Source of the DNA: Chitinophagales bacterium
Lineage (GTDB): Bacteria > Bacteroidota > Bacteroidia > Chitinophagales > CAIODY01
DNA length: 64,000 nucleotides
Assembly: GCA_947449695.1 (NCBI GenBank)
Contig: CANFST010000005.1
Location: forward strand, 1 to 64,000
Reading direction: 5' to 3'
The notes beneath the pieces were generated by a model, which worked only from the letters and a program-made list of their open reading frames with translations, ran no database searches and had not been told where the DNA came from. Shown in pieces: positions 1 to 9,741 of this stretch. The first letter of the stretch is position 1. The number at the start of each line of letters is the position of its first letter. The translations under genes and the position numbers were made by a program.

Positions 1-710
1 ATGCCTGCATTAATTGGGAAATATACTGGCGGAGCATTCAAGCCACTGGTTACATCTTTCACAAAATCGGCTTTGTTGTGATGCTTCAAAGCATAATTAG
101 TGGCTTTCTGAATACCCATGGTGCTGAAAGTTTCTTTTCCCAAAGCCTTGCCACAAGCCGAACCCGGACCATGAGCCGGATAAACCGTTACAGCATCAGG
201 CAATGTTTTTATTTTGCTTTGTAAAGAATCAAAAAGCATTCCTGCTAATTCTTCTTTCGATAAATTACCGCTGAATAAATCGGGGCGACCAACATCACCA
301 ACAAACAAAGTATCGCCTGTAAAAACCGCATTAGGGTTATTGTTTTCATCCATCAACAAATAACAAGTAGATTCTAAAGTATGCCCTGGTGTGTGCAAAA
401 TTTGAAATTTTATTTTGCCCAATTTTATTTCTTCACCATCTTTTGCCTGATGAATTTTGAAAGTAGTTTCAGCATTTGGACCATACACAATTGGTGCGTT
501 TGTTTGCTGCGATAATTCTAAATGACCACTCACAAAGTCAGCATGGAAGTGCGTTTCAAAAATATATTTGATGGCAGCATTTCTTGATTTTGCTAACGCT
601 AGATACTTTTCAGTATCTCGAAGTGGGTCGATAATGACTGCTTCATTTTCCGATTCGATGTAGTAAGATGCTTCGCTTAAGCAGTTGGTATAAATTTGTT
701 CGATATACAT
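1..710 (-). CDS. MBL-fold metallo-hydrolase, persulfide dioxygenase/glyoxalase II-like (C-terminus beyond window; possibly rhodanese-fused)
   Basis: Translated by eye from complement of 710: MYIEQIYTNCLSEASYYIESENEAVIIDPLRDTEKY...THFHADFVSGH...HTPGHTLEST...FTGDTLFVGDVGRPDLF...YPAHGPGSACGK. Has the THFHADFVSGH metal motif. Open at the window edge, so absent from the ORF track. Confidence 0.88.
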   Translation of the reverse strand, partial: MYIEQIYTNCLSEASYYIESENEAVIIDPLRDTEKYLALAKSRNAAIKYIFETHFHADFVSGHLELSQQTNAPIVYGPNAETTFKIHQAKDGEEIKLGKIKFQILHTPGHTLESTCYLLMDENNNPNAVFTGDTLFVGDVGRPDLFSGNLSKEELAGMLFDSLQSKIKTLPDAVTVYPAHGPGSACGKALGKETFSTMGIQKATNYALKHHNKADFVKDVTSGLNAPPVYFPINAG

Positions 711-858
711 AATGATGTTTTTTCAAAATTATTAAAACATTAAACAAACTCAAGCTATTTGAGTTCTTGAATTTCACAAAAATAAAAAAATCCAAAACAT
801 CATTCATTTTCATTTTTGATATTTTGGATTTTCTTTTTTCTAAAAAGAGATGACTAAT

Positions 859-1554
859 CTATTTTTCCAGCGTCATTTTAAAACCTACTCCATGAATATT
901 AATAATTTGTAATCGTTCGTCATCTTTTAAATATTTTCTTAATCTGCTTATAAAAACATCCATACTCCTGCCAATAAAATAATCATCATCGCCCCAAACT
1001 CGTTTTAAAATATCTTCACGAGTAACCACTTCGCCTACATGATGGCAAAATATTTGCATAATATCAGCCTCTTTAGCAGTCAGATTCATGGCTTCTTGTT
1101 TTTCAAATTGTAGCGTTAAATTTTTGTGGTCAAATTTGTATTTACCTACTGTGTAAATTTCCTTCATTTCTACCAGCTTTTCCTCTCCTTTGGTGCGTTT
1201 CAACATAGCACCTACACGTAGCTTAAACTCTTCCGTATTGAAAGGTTTGGTAATATAATCGTCGCCGCCAGCTTTAAATCCTTTTATTACATCATCTTTC
1301 ATGCCTTTGGCTGTAAGAAAAATAATAGGTGTTTTTTTATCACTTTTTCTGATGTCTTCGGCTAATGAATAACCATCTTTTTTTGGCATCATCACATCCA
1401 ATACACATAAATCGAAACTGCCATTTACAAATGATTTTAAAGCACTGTTGCCATCTTTTACCCATTCTACTTTGTATCCTTCGGTTTGTAATAAATCTTT
1501 AATTACGAAACCTAAATTTTGATCGTCTTCAGCTAATAGAATTTTGTTTTTCAT
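859..1554 (-). CDS. OmpR/PhoB-family response regulator
   Basis: Receiver domain (AEDDQN, DVMMPKKDG, LTAK, KPF) plus C-terminal winged helix (VWGDDDYFIGRSMDVFISRLRKYL). Confidence 0.95.
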   Translation of the reverse strand: MKNKILLAEDDQNLGFVIKDLLQTEGYKVEWVKDGNSALKSFVNGSFDLCVLDVMMPKKDGYSLAEDIRKSDKKTPIIFLTAKGMKDDVIKGFKAGGDDYITKPFNTEEFKLRVGAMLKRTKGEEKLVEMKEIYTVGKYKFDHKNLTLQFEKQEAMNLTAKEADIMQIFCHHVGEVVTREDILKRVWGDDDYFIGRSMDVFISRLRKYLKDDERLQIINIHGVGFKMTLEK

Positions 1555-1585
1555 TGTTATCTGTTTTTTAGTTTATGATGATATT

Positions 1586-2890
1586 TTATTTCTGTTGGTT
1601 AATTGGTAATGTGATAAAAATAGTTGTGCCTTTGCCCACTTCACTTTTCAATCTTACAGTTCCTTTATGCGCTTCAGTCATAATTTTAACATAATTTAAC
1701 CCGAGCCCGAATCCTTTCACATCGTGTACATTTCCGGTGGGCACTCTATAAAATTTATCAAAAATCATAGGTTGCGATTCAACTGGTATGCCAATACCAT
1801 TATCCGCTACTGCAATTTCAATACCCTTTTTTACATTTTGAGTGCTGATAGTAATAACAGGATCTTCATCACAATATTTTATCGCGTTATCTAATAAATT
1901 GTAAATAATGTTTTGCATGTGTAATTTATCCAGATTGACAATGCTTTCAGCCGCATGCAGTTCCAAATTTATTTTACCACCTTTTGTATAAATCAATAGT
2001 TTTAGTTTTTCTACAGCATCTTTTATCAATAAATGAATATCATAAGGTTCAGTATTTATTTTTATTTTTTGCTTATTCAATTTTGCCATTTGCAACACCC
2101 TTTCCACCTGATTTTTTAATCGGTTGGCTTCATCCTGAATAATAGTGGCGTAACTCATCAATCGTTCGGGGTTATTAACAATATTGGGCTGCAGCAACAC
2201 ATCAGTCGAAATAGAAATAGTAGAAAGCGGTGTTTTAAATTCATGCGTCATGTTGTTGATGAAATCAGTTTGTACATCGCTAAGTCGGCGTTGTTTTAAT
2301 ATAACAAACACAGCATAAGTAAAAAACAAAATTACAAGTATCAGAACTAGTGTGCTGAATAACCAGAATCCCATTTGCTCAACCATAAAAGTTTTTTTGG
2401 TCGGAAACCGAACCAGAAAATAATATTCATCTTTTAATAGCTTCGGAAATGTAGCATTCATTTGCTTTTTGGGCATTGAATTTTGCTGAAAGGCAGCTTT
2501 TATTTCATCAAAATTTACATAATTGCCATACACTACATTATTCGTATTGCAATCATAAATGCCATATTCAAAATCCATATCCAGATGGTGCATTTCAAAT
2601 TGCCGCTTCAATAAGGTTTCTAAAATGGTTGGAGTAATTTTTTCGTTAATAGTTACCACATACATATTATCTGGCAACTGTTTAATAGGTTCTACAATCT
2701 GAGTTGTATCGCCGCCAAAGTTAGTCACCTGATTCACCACTTTCATCAAAGCCATTTGCACATTGCTGTTAAATTCACGGTTTTTTAAATCCAATGCATT
2801 TTTAACCCAATAAATCTGAATGGCCAAAAGCCCTACTACGACTAATGAGCCAAACAATACCACAAACCTGATGGAACGACTTTTCATCAA
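1586..2890 (-). CDS. Two-component sensor histidine kinase
   Basis: Two TM segments, H-box NNMTHEFKTPLSTI, N-box YNLLDNAIKY, G-boxes DNGIGIP and GFGLGLNYV. Pairs with the adjacent response regulator. Confidence 0.95.
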   Translation of the reverse strand: MMKSRSIRFVVLFGSLVVVGLLAIQIYWVKNALDLKNREFNSNVQMALMKVVNQVTNFGGDTTQIVEPIKQLPDNMYVVTINEKITPTILETLLKRQFEMHHLDMDFEYGIYDCNTNNVVYGNYVNFDEIKAAFQQNSMPKKQMNATFPKLLKDEYYFLVRFPTKKTFMVEQMGFWLFSTLVLILVILFFTYAVFVILKQRRLSDVQTDFINNMTHEFKTPLSTISISTDVLLQPNIVNNPERLMSYATIIQDEANRLKNQVERVLQMAKLNKQKIKINTEPYDIHLLIKDAVEKLKLLIYTKGGKINLELHAAESIVNLDKLHMQNIIYNLLDNAIKYCDEDPVITISTQNVKKGIEIAVADNGIGIPVESQPMIFDKFYRVPTGNVHDVKGFGLGLNYVKIMTEAHKGTVRLKSEVGKGTTIFITLPINQQK

Positions 2891-3211
2891 CCGCTAAATT
2901 AATTCAGTATTGTTAGCAGCGGATATTTATTTTTTTTAATCAATTGTAAATAAGGGTGAAAGAGTTGTTAATGCTTTTTATTTTTAATGATGGAATGAAC
3001 ATTTTCTTCAGTAGTAATGAAACTAAACTTTAGTTATGTCAAAGCTCCGCTTTTGAACTTGCTTGATTGAAAAGAATGGGCTAAATTTGAAAAATGAAAA
3101 GTATAACTGAATCAAGCAGCCACAAAGCCCCAATACTGAAAGGCTATGCAGCTTGGCGACGACAATCCAGTTTAACTGCATAGTTTTTTTAGTAATCAAA
3201 TTCAAAAAATC

Positions 3212-5164
3212 ATGAAAAAAACAATTTTACTTTTTGTGGTATTTGCTCTATTAGTGAATTTATGGAATCATGTGAAAGCGCAAACAAACATGGGATGGAA
3301 TGAACTCGGATTTCAGAGTAACAAAGGATCTGTTAGTAGCAGTGGAGGCATATCTCCATCACCAATTTGCATTGATAAACATGATAATATATATTCAATT
3401 CAACAAGACTTAATTCATATAAAGAAATGGGATGGAATTAATTGGGCAGATATTACAAGCAATTTTAAATCAAAAATTTTATCTGCGATAGTTCTTGATA
3501 GGCATGATAGTTTGTATGCCGCCGGTATGGTGGATTCAACCAATAGAAGATATGCTGTTTTAAAATGGAATGGAACAAATAATTGGAGAAGAATTGATAC
3601 TACTACTTATAATTACGACATAACTAAGATGTGTTTTGATACAAGTAACAATTTGTATATCACTGGCGGTTTTACGGATTCAACAATGTTAAATGGGAAT
3701 AACTATATTGCTAAATGGAATGGAAATACTTGGAGTATTCCTGGCAATTTTAAATTTAGAGGTATAGTTAGTTCTATGTGTTCTGACAATAGTGGAAATA
3801 TTTATGCTGTTGGTTGGGGAATCAAAAGAAATGGTTATGAATATGCTGCTAAATGGGATGGTACTAATTGGAGTGTTTTAGGTGGAACAATATTAGATTC
3901 TTCATCAACTCAAACTCCTTATTGTAATGTCATTAAATCAGATAGCTTAGGTAATATTTATTGCGGAGGAAGTTTTATGTTTAATAATGGGAAAGATTAT
4001 TTGCTTAAATGGAATGGATTGACTTGGGCGAAAGTTGGTTCAATGGGCTATGGAATAAATCCTTCAGGTCAAATATTTAATCTTGATATTGAGAACAACG
4101 GAACTATTTATTGTGTTGGCGACTTTATTGATTCTTCAACATTCAATTCGAGTTTGTGGTATAAAAGATATGTTGCAAAGTGGAATGGCAGTAGTTGGAG
4201 TAATTTGGGCAGATATTCTGCATCACAGTTAAATAACGTTTATACCAATTCTTTTTATTTAACTAATGTTTTTCATGATTCTAAAAGAAACATTTATGTC
4301 TCACCAATATTAGGAAGTGATACTACTAATTACCATCATATTTATAAGTATGGACTTATTGATACAGCTCTTAATGTAAGGCTTTTGAATAATCGTGTTT
4401 GCAGAGGCAGTTTAGATTCGATAGAGATAATCACTCATTCAACATATAATTCTGGGAATGTTTTTATGTTAGAATTAGGCGATGCCAATGGTAATTTCAA
4501 TCAAGTTGTAAATTCAATTGGGTCAAAATCTGCTATGGGAAATTGTTTTATTAAATTTAGTATTCCTGCCCCTTATTCGCTGGGTAACTCATCATACAGA
4601 ATTAGAGCAAGAAGCACTAATCCTTATTCTATTGGAACTCAAGATAGCATTGACTTTAATGTAATTGGACTTCAAGATACAACAACAATGTATCTTATCG
4701 GGAATTATTTATTTTGTTTAGATTCATTTTTGAGTAATGGTGTGAATAGATTCCAATGGTATGATTGTATTACAAACAAAGCGATTCAAAATGCAATTTA
4801 TGCTCGATTTACTCCGCCATATATTGGAGATTTTAAAGTTAGAGTAATTTCTAAATCAGATTCAACTTGCTATACAGAATCAAGGTGTATGAATATTTCT
4901 TCATTAGGAATCAATGAAATTTATTGGAACTCTCTATATATCCAACCTAATCCCACAGCCACTTCCACCACACTCACTTTCAACAATGAATTAAGCAACA
5001 CCACCGTTGAAGTGATGAATGTAACAGGTCAAATCGTTATCAAAAAGGAAAATCAATCTGGTAAGCAATTCAATGTAGATTTATCGAATCAAACGGCTGG
5101 CATTTATTTCATCAAAGTAAAACAAGCAGCTGAAGTGTGGAGAGGGAAAGTGATAAAGCAATAA
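3212..5164 (+). CDS. Secreted repeat protein with T9SS type A C-terminal sorting domain
   Basis: Signal peptide; six KW(N/D)G..W repeats; C-terminus LYIQPNPTATSTTLTFNN...VEVMNVTGQIV...GIYFIKVKQAAEVWRGKVIKQ matches the Por-secretion CTD pattern. Confidence 0.85.
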   Translation: MKKTILLFVVFALLVNLWNHVKAQTNMGWNELGFQSNKGSVSSSGGISPSPICIDKHDNIYSIQQDLIHIKKWDGINWADITSNFKSKILSAIVLDRHDSLYAAGMVDSTNRRYAVLKWNGTNNWRRIDTTTYNYDITKMCFDTSNNLYITGGFTDSTMLNGNNYIAKWNGNTWSIPGNFKFRGIVSSMCSDNSGNIYAVGWGIKRNGYEYAAKWDGTNWSVLGGTILDSSSTQTPYCNVIKSDSLGNIYCGGSFMFNNGKDYLLKWNGLTWAKVGSMGYGINPSGQIFNLDIENNGTIYCVGDFIDSSTFNSSLWYKRYVAKWNGSSWSNLGRYSASQLNNVYTNSFYLTNVFHDSKRNIYVSPILGSDTTNYHHIYKYGLIDTALNVRLLNNRVCRGSLDSIEIITHSTYNSGNVFMLELGDANGNFNQVVNSIGSKSAMGNCFIKFSIPAPYSLGNSSYRIRARSTNPYSIGTQDSIDFNVIGLQDTTTMYLIGNYLFCLDSFLSNGVNRFQWYDCITNKAIQNAIYARFTPPYIGDFKVRVISKSDSTCYTESRCMNISSLGINEIYWNSLYIQPNPTATSTTLTFNNELSNTTVEVMNVTGQIVIKKENQSGKQFNVDLSNQTAGIYFIKVKQAAEVWRGKVIKQ

Positions 5165-5296
5165 CCAGTTTTTATAGTTTATCAAGCTGGTAAAGAAAAA
5201 GAAGTGTTTTATTCATTAGATTGTTAGGTCGCATCAGCTCCTTAAATCATTAGCATCTTTAATGGCTTTAAGCAACAGCCCAACAGAAAAAATAAT

Positions 5297-5328
5297 TTTG
5301 TTCAATTCAATCCTTTCATGTACGTTTG
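5297..5328 (+). promoter_or_regulatory. Bacteroidota-type sigma-A promoter (TTTG-N20-TACGTTTG) upstream of kup
   Basis: TTTG at 5297-5300 and TACGTTTG at 5321-5328, 20-nt spacing, 24 nt before ATG 5353. Confidence 0.6.
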
Positions 5329-5352
5329 CACCGCTTTTTTCAAGCATCATTT

Positions 5353-7308
5353 ATGAGTGAGGGCAGTAATCATCACCACCATCTACAAAAGCTTACCACT
5401 GGCGGATTATTAGTTACGTTAGGAATTATTTATGGCGATATTGGTACATCGCCATTATACGTTTTGAAAGCCATTGTTGGCACAAAACCAATCACCGAAC
5501 AACTGGTATTAGGTGCTTTGAGTTGTGTCTTCTGGACACTCACTATTTTAACAACACTGAAATATGTCATCATCACCCTTCGTGCAGATAACAAAGGCGA
5601 AGGCGGCATTTTTTCTTTGTACACTTTAGTTCGCCGAACAAAAGGCTGGTTGATTTTTCCTGCTATCATTGGCGGCAGCACTCTATTAGCTGACGGATTA
5701 ATCACACCACCTATTTCAGTTTCATCAGCTGTAGAAGGTTTAAGATTAATCAAGCCCGATATTCCAACTATTCCCATTGTTTTAGCCATTCTTACCATTC
5801 TGTTTATCATTCAACAATATGGAACAAAAATAGTAGGTGCTACTTTCGGACCTATGATGACTATTTGGTTTAGTATGCTGGCAGTGCTTGGTTTGATAGG
5901 CATTTGGGGGCATTGGTATGTTTTGAAAGCCATCAATCCTTATTATGCTTTTCAATTGTTAGTGAATTATCCTGGTGGGTTTTGGTTACTCGGCGGTGTG
6001 TTTCTATGTACCACAGGAGCTGAGGCATTATATTCAGATTTAGGTCATTGCGGCAGAGTTAATATTCGTGTGAGTTGGACTTATGTAAAGACTGCTTTAC
6101 TATTAAATTATTTTGGGCAAGGTGCAAGATTACTGGCATTACCCGAAGGTCATTTAGGTACAGTTGATCCGTTCTTTCAATTGATGCCGAATTGGTTTTT
6201 GCCAACAGGCATTTTCATAGCAACAATTGCAGCTATTATTGCTTCGCAGGCTTTAATCACTGGCTCTTACACTTTGGTGGCAGAAGCTATGCGATTGAAT
6301 TTGTGGCCTAAACTAAAAATTGTTTACCCAACTAATGTGAAAGGGCAAATGTATATTCCATCTATCAATTGGTTGCTATGGGCAGGCTGTGTAGCAGTAA
6401 CATTATACTTTCAGGAATCATCACGGATGGAAGGTGCTTATGGTGTGAGCATCATTATGACGATGTTGATGACTACTTTATTGTTAGTGCATTATTTCGT
6501 TTTAAAACGAATCAACCCAACACTAATTTGGGGCTACATGATTTTTTATTTTTTTATCGAAGGAATGTTTTTGGTATCGAATGCCAATAAATTTTTGAAT
6601 GGCGGTTGGGTAACGGTAGTGATTGCAGCACTTTTAATTTTCATCATGTGGGTATGGCATGAAGCCACTGCACTCAAAAAATCATTCACAGATTTTAGCA
6701 GGATTGATAAATATTTACCACAACTCAATGATTTAAGTAATGATACTTCTATCCCGAAATATGCTACACACTTGGTCTATTTAAGTACCGCCGAATCAGA
6801 AAATTTTATTGAGAAAAAAGTTACTTATAGCATTTTTAAAAAATTTCCTAAACGTGCCGATACTTATTGGTTCTTGCATGTAGAAACTACAGATGAGCCT
6901 TATGGAATGGATTACGAAGTGTTTACCCATGTGCCACAAAAAGTTTTCAGAATTGTTTTCCGATTAGGTTTCAGAATGGAGCAACGCTTATTGCCTTTAT
7001 TCAAAAAAGCTGTTGAAGATATGGTAGCAAATGGCGAAGTGAACACCATGAGTCGTTATCCTTCCTTGCAAAAATATAAAATCAAAGGCGATGTTCGTTA
7101 TGTTATCATTGATAGATATTTGAGCTACGAAAATACTTTGCCTGCCTATCAAAAATTCATTTTAGAAACTTATTACATCATCAAAAATTTCAGCTATCAC
7201 GAAGACAGATTATTTGGTTTAGATAGCAGTTTTGTTGAAGTGGAAAGTGTTCCGATGGTGTTATCTAAAAAGAAATCCGTTGATATTAAACGTGTTCGCC
7301 GCTCCTGA
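5353..7308 (+). CDS. kup: KUP/HAK-family potassium uptake transporter
   Basis: TTGGLLVTLGIIYGDIGTSPLYVLKAI and GEGGIFSLYTLVRR are diagnostic Kup motifs. The ORF track starts at TTG 5326, but that TTG lies in a TACGTTTG promoter box; ATG 5353 is preferred. Confidence 0.95.
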   Translation: MSEGSNHHHHLQKLTTGGLLVTLGIIYGDIGTSPLYVLKAIVGTKPITEQLVLGALSCVFWTLTILTTLKYVIITLRADNKGEGGIFSLYTLVRRTKGWLIFPAIIGGSTLLADGLITPPISVSSAVEGLRLIKPDIPTIPIVLAILTILFIIQQYGTKIVGATFGPMMTIWFSMLAVLGLIGIWGHWYVLKAINPYYAFQLLVNYPGGFWLLGGVFLCTTGAEALYSDLGHCGRVNIRVSWTYVKTALLLNYFGQGARLLALPEGHLGTVDPFFQLMPNWFLPTGIFIATIAAIIASQALITGSYTLVAEAMRLNLWPKLKIVYPTNVKGQMYIPSINWLLWAGCVAVTLYFQESSRMEGAYGVSIIMTMLMTTLLLVHYFVLKRINPTLIWGYMIFYFFIEGMFLVSNANKFLNGGWVTVVIAALLIFIMWVWHEATALKKSFTDFSRIDKYLPQLNDLSNDTSIPKYATHLVYLSTAESENFIEKKVTYSIFKKFPKRADTYWFLHVETTDEPYGMDYEVFTHVPQKVFRIVFRLGFRMEQRLLPLFKKAVEDMVANGEVNTMSRYPSLQKYKIKGDVRYVIIDRYLSYENTLPAYQKFILETYYIIKNFSYHEDRLFGLDSSFVEVESVPMVLSKKKSVDIKRVRRS

Positions 7309-7376
7309 ACTATTTAATGCATCATTTGTTTCAAAGTCAGCAAATACATTTTTAATTTTGTTTTTTTAATTGAATC

Positions 7377-7958
7377 ATGGAAAATACAACAACCGTTATT
7401 GACGTTTATACCGAGGCAACTCCTAACCCCGAAACATTAAAGTTTGTGGTAAACAAAATGTTGTTTGAAAACAACAGTGCCGATTTTCAAAATATTGAAT
7501 CAGCCAAAAGTTCACCATTGGCAATGGATTTATTTGGTTTCCCTTTTGTGAAAGGTGTTTTCATTATGAACAATTTTGTTACCATCACAAAACATCCCGA
7601 TACCATCTGGGAAGATATAATGCCTTCTTTGAAAGCTTTCATCAAAAAATATGTGCAAGATGGAAGACCAATTGCGTTTAAAGTGGAAGAAACAAAAAAT
7701 GCCGAACCATTAGTGGGTGAAGCAGTTGTTTCAAAAATAAAAGAAGTGTTAGAAAATTATGTTAAACCAGCTGTTGAAATGGATGGCGGCGCAATTCAAT
7801 ACAAAGAATTTAATGAAGAAACTGGTGTATTGAATGTAATGTTGCAAGGCAGTTGCAGTGGTTGCCCAAGCAGTATGATTACATTAAAATCAGGCATTGA
7901 AAATTTGATGAAACGAATGGTGCCTCAAGTAACCGAAGTTACTGCTGATGCGGTTTAA
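7377..7958 (+). CDS. NifU family Fe-S scaffold protein (Nfu-like)
   Basis: N-terminal Nfu_N-like TEATPNPETLKFVVNKML and C-terminal NifU domain with LQGSCSGCPSS (CxxC). Confidence 0.93.
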   Translation: MENTTTVIDVYTEATPNPETLKFVVNKMLFENNSADFQNIESAKSSPLAMDLFGFPFVKGVFIMNNFVTITKHPDTIWEDIMPSLKAFIKKYVQDGRPIAFKVEETKNAEPLVGEAVVSKIKEVLENYVKPAVEMDGGAIQYKEFNEETGVLNVMLQGSCSGCPSSMITLKSGIENLMKRMVPQVTEVTADAV

Positions 7959-8009
7959 TGATAACAATTGAATGAAATAAACTTAGTTTCTTCGATAAAA
8001 AATAATTAC

Positions 8010-8041
8010 AAAGCGTTGGAAATATTTCCAACGCTTTTTTT
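8010..8041 (+). terminator. Rho-independent terminator downstream of nifU-like gene
   Basis: Perfect 28-bp palindrome AAAGCGTTGGAAAT|ATTTCCAACGCTTT (8010-8037) running into a T tract. Confidence 0.88.
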
Positions 8042-8101
8042 GTTAAGGCTAATTTCAAATAATCAATAGGTTTATTTTTCATTCGCATTCAATTAGCCAA
8101 T

Positions 8102-8109
8102 TATATTTG
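8102..8109 (+). promoter_or_regulatory. -7 box TATATTTG immediately upstream of mnmH
   Basis: TAnnTTTG consensus match ending 5 nt before the ATG at 8115. Confidence 0.5.
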
Positions 8110-8114
8110 CAACA

Positions 8115-9137
8115 ATGGCTGCAACAATTCTTTCAATCAACGCTTGGTTCGAAAAAATAAATCAACATGATTTGATTATTGATGTGCGTTCGCCAATGGA
8201 ATATGCGCATGCACATATTCCTGACGCCATCAATCTGCCATTATTCAGCGATGAACAAAGAAAAATAATTGGTACTACTTACAAACAACAAAGCAGACAG
8301 GCAGCAATAAAAATCGGCTTAGATTTTTTTGGTGTTAAAATGAAAACTTTGGTGAATGAAGCAGAATCATTGTTGCATGATAAACCTAATAAAAAAATAT
8401 TTTTACATTGTTGGAGAGGTGGCATGCGCAGCAATGCAGTAGCTTGGTTGCTCGATTTATATGGATTTGATGTTTATTTATTGAAGGGTGGCTACAAGGC
8501 TTATCGGAATTGGGTGCTGCAACAATTTGAAAAAAAATATCCAATAAAAATAATAGGTGGCAAAACTGGCAGTGGCAAAACATTGCTCATACAATATTTA
8601 AAACAATCGAATTGTGCCGCAATTGATTTAGAAGCACTAGCACACCATAAAGGTTCATCGTTTGGAGCTTTAGGCGAATTGGCTCAACCTACTCAGGAAC
8701 AATTTGAAAATAATTTAGCTTTCGCTGTCAGTCAGGTTTCAAGCAATTCACTTTTTTTAGAAGATGAAAGTCAGCGCATTGGATGTGTTAATATTCCAAA
8801 ATCTTTTTGGCTTCAAATGCGCCGAGCTGACGTGCTGTATATGGATGTTAATTTTGAAGAAAGATTAAAATGGATTATAGAACAATATGGTAAATTTGAT
8901 ATTGAAAAATTAAAAGAAGCTACGAATAGAATTCGGAAAAAATTAGGCGGATTAATTTTAAAACAAATAATCGAAAACTTAGATGTTAATAATGTAGAAG
9001 CCGCCTTCCGATTGCTTTTAGACTATTACGATCGAGAATATGAAAAAGCATATAACAAACGTGAGGATTTAAAATGCACTAAATTTTATTTTGAAAAAAT
9101 GGAGATAGAAAAAATGGCAACCATAATTAAACAATAA
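8115..9137 (+). CDS. mnmH: tRNA 2-selenouridine synthase (MnmH/SelU/YbbB)
   Basis: N-terminal rhodanese domain (DVRSPMEYAHAHIPDAINLPLFSDEQRKIIGTTYKQ; active site HCWRGGMRS) followed by P-loop GGKTGSGKT. Confidence 0.95.
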   Translation: MAATILSINAWFEKINQHDLIIDVRSPMEYAHAHIPDAINLPLFSDEQRKIIGTTYKQQSRQAAIKIGLDFFGVKMKTLVNEAESLLHDKPNKKIFLHCWRGGMRSNAVAWLLDLYGFDVYLLKGGYKAYRNWVLQQFEKKYPIKIIGGKTGSGKTLLIQYLKQSNCAAIDLEALAHHKGSSFGALGELAQPTQEQFENNLAFAVSQVSSNSLFLEDESQRIGCVNIPKSFWLQMRRADVLYMDVNFEERLKWIIEQYGKFDIEKLKEATNRIRKKLGGLILKQIIENLDVNNVEAAFRLLLDYYDREYEKAYNKREDLKCTKFYFEKMEIEKMATIIKQ

Positions 9138-9142
9138 TAAAA

Positions 9143-9601
9143 TTAATCAGTTTCTGCAATGTTTTTTATTGCAATTAAAATCGGATTCCATCCTTCACCA
9201 TCGTTATAAGCCTCTTTGTATCTGTGTTCGCCATCAGCCACAACATTATAATCGCCTTGTGTTACAATTAGTTTTGTGGCATTATTTATTGTTTCAAGGC
9301 GGTAAGTAACAGTTAAATAATTTTCTGGCACATCAGCGATAGTGTTATTGTTTGGGTCGATGGTTGTGTATGCTAAATATCTTTCCACTTCAATCGCATT
9401 TATTTTCCCCTTCACAAAAACCATCTTTTTGCCTTCCCATTCACCCTGCCAAAGTAAATCACTGCCCACTTCCCAATCAGAAATTGTTTCACAGCCAAAC
9501 ATATATTTTTTTGTTTGTTCAGGATTAATCAATACATCCCAAACTTTAGTAGCTGATGCATGGATGACAATTTCGCTGGTAACTAATAATGATTCTTTCA
9601 T
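9143..9601 (-). CDS. SRPBCC (AHSA1/START-like) domain protein
   Basis: IVIHASATKVWDVLINPEQTKKYMFGCETISDWEVGSDLLWQGEWEGK is typical of the AHSA1 family. Confidence 0.88.
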   Translation of the reverse strand: MKESLLVTSEIVIHASATKVWDVLINPEQTKKYMFGCETISDWEVGSDLLWQGEWEGKKMVFVKGKINAIEVERYLAYTTIDPNNNTIADVPENYLTVTYRLETINNATKLIVTQGDYNVVADGEHRYKEAYNDGEGWNPILIAIKNIAETD

Positions 9602-9712
9602 TTATTTTGATTGATATTTTTCACTTTCAAAGATAATTTTTTTCGGCAGTTGGTTATGAAAACAATTTTGAATTATTGCTGTTTTTATTTTTCACAACCC
9701 ATTTTCTTCGCC

Positions 9713-9720
9713 TACATTTG
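9713..9720 (+). promoter_or_regulatory. -7 box TACATTTG upstream of SCO gene
   Basis: TAnnTTTG match 21 nt before ATG 9742; supports ATG 9742 over the TTG at 9676. Confidence 0.5.
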
Positions 9721-9741
9721 CAACACTTTTCTCATCAATTT

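Noticed and set aside
3023-3205. 60-aa minus-strand ORF in the spacer before 3212
   Set aside because: No promoter or family; kept only as a structured-spacer observation.
3212-5164. Potential adhesin/toxin island around the T9SS cargo genes
   Set aside because: Cargo genes at 3212 and 58441 are isolated and flanked by housekeeping genes; no associated immunity or mobility genes.
5368-5379. HHHH run near the Kup N-terminus as a cloning tag
   Set aside because: Four His only (HHHH), in a natural hydrophilic N-terminus; no vector sequence nearby.
5430-5810. 126-aa antisense ORF inside kup
   Set aside because: Shadow ORF opposite a strongly conserved transporter; no recognisable motif.
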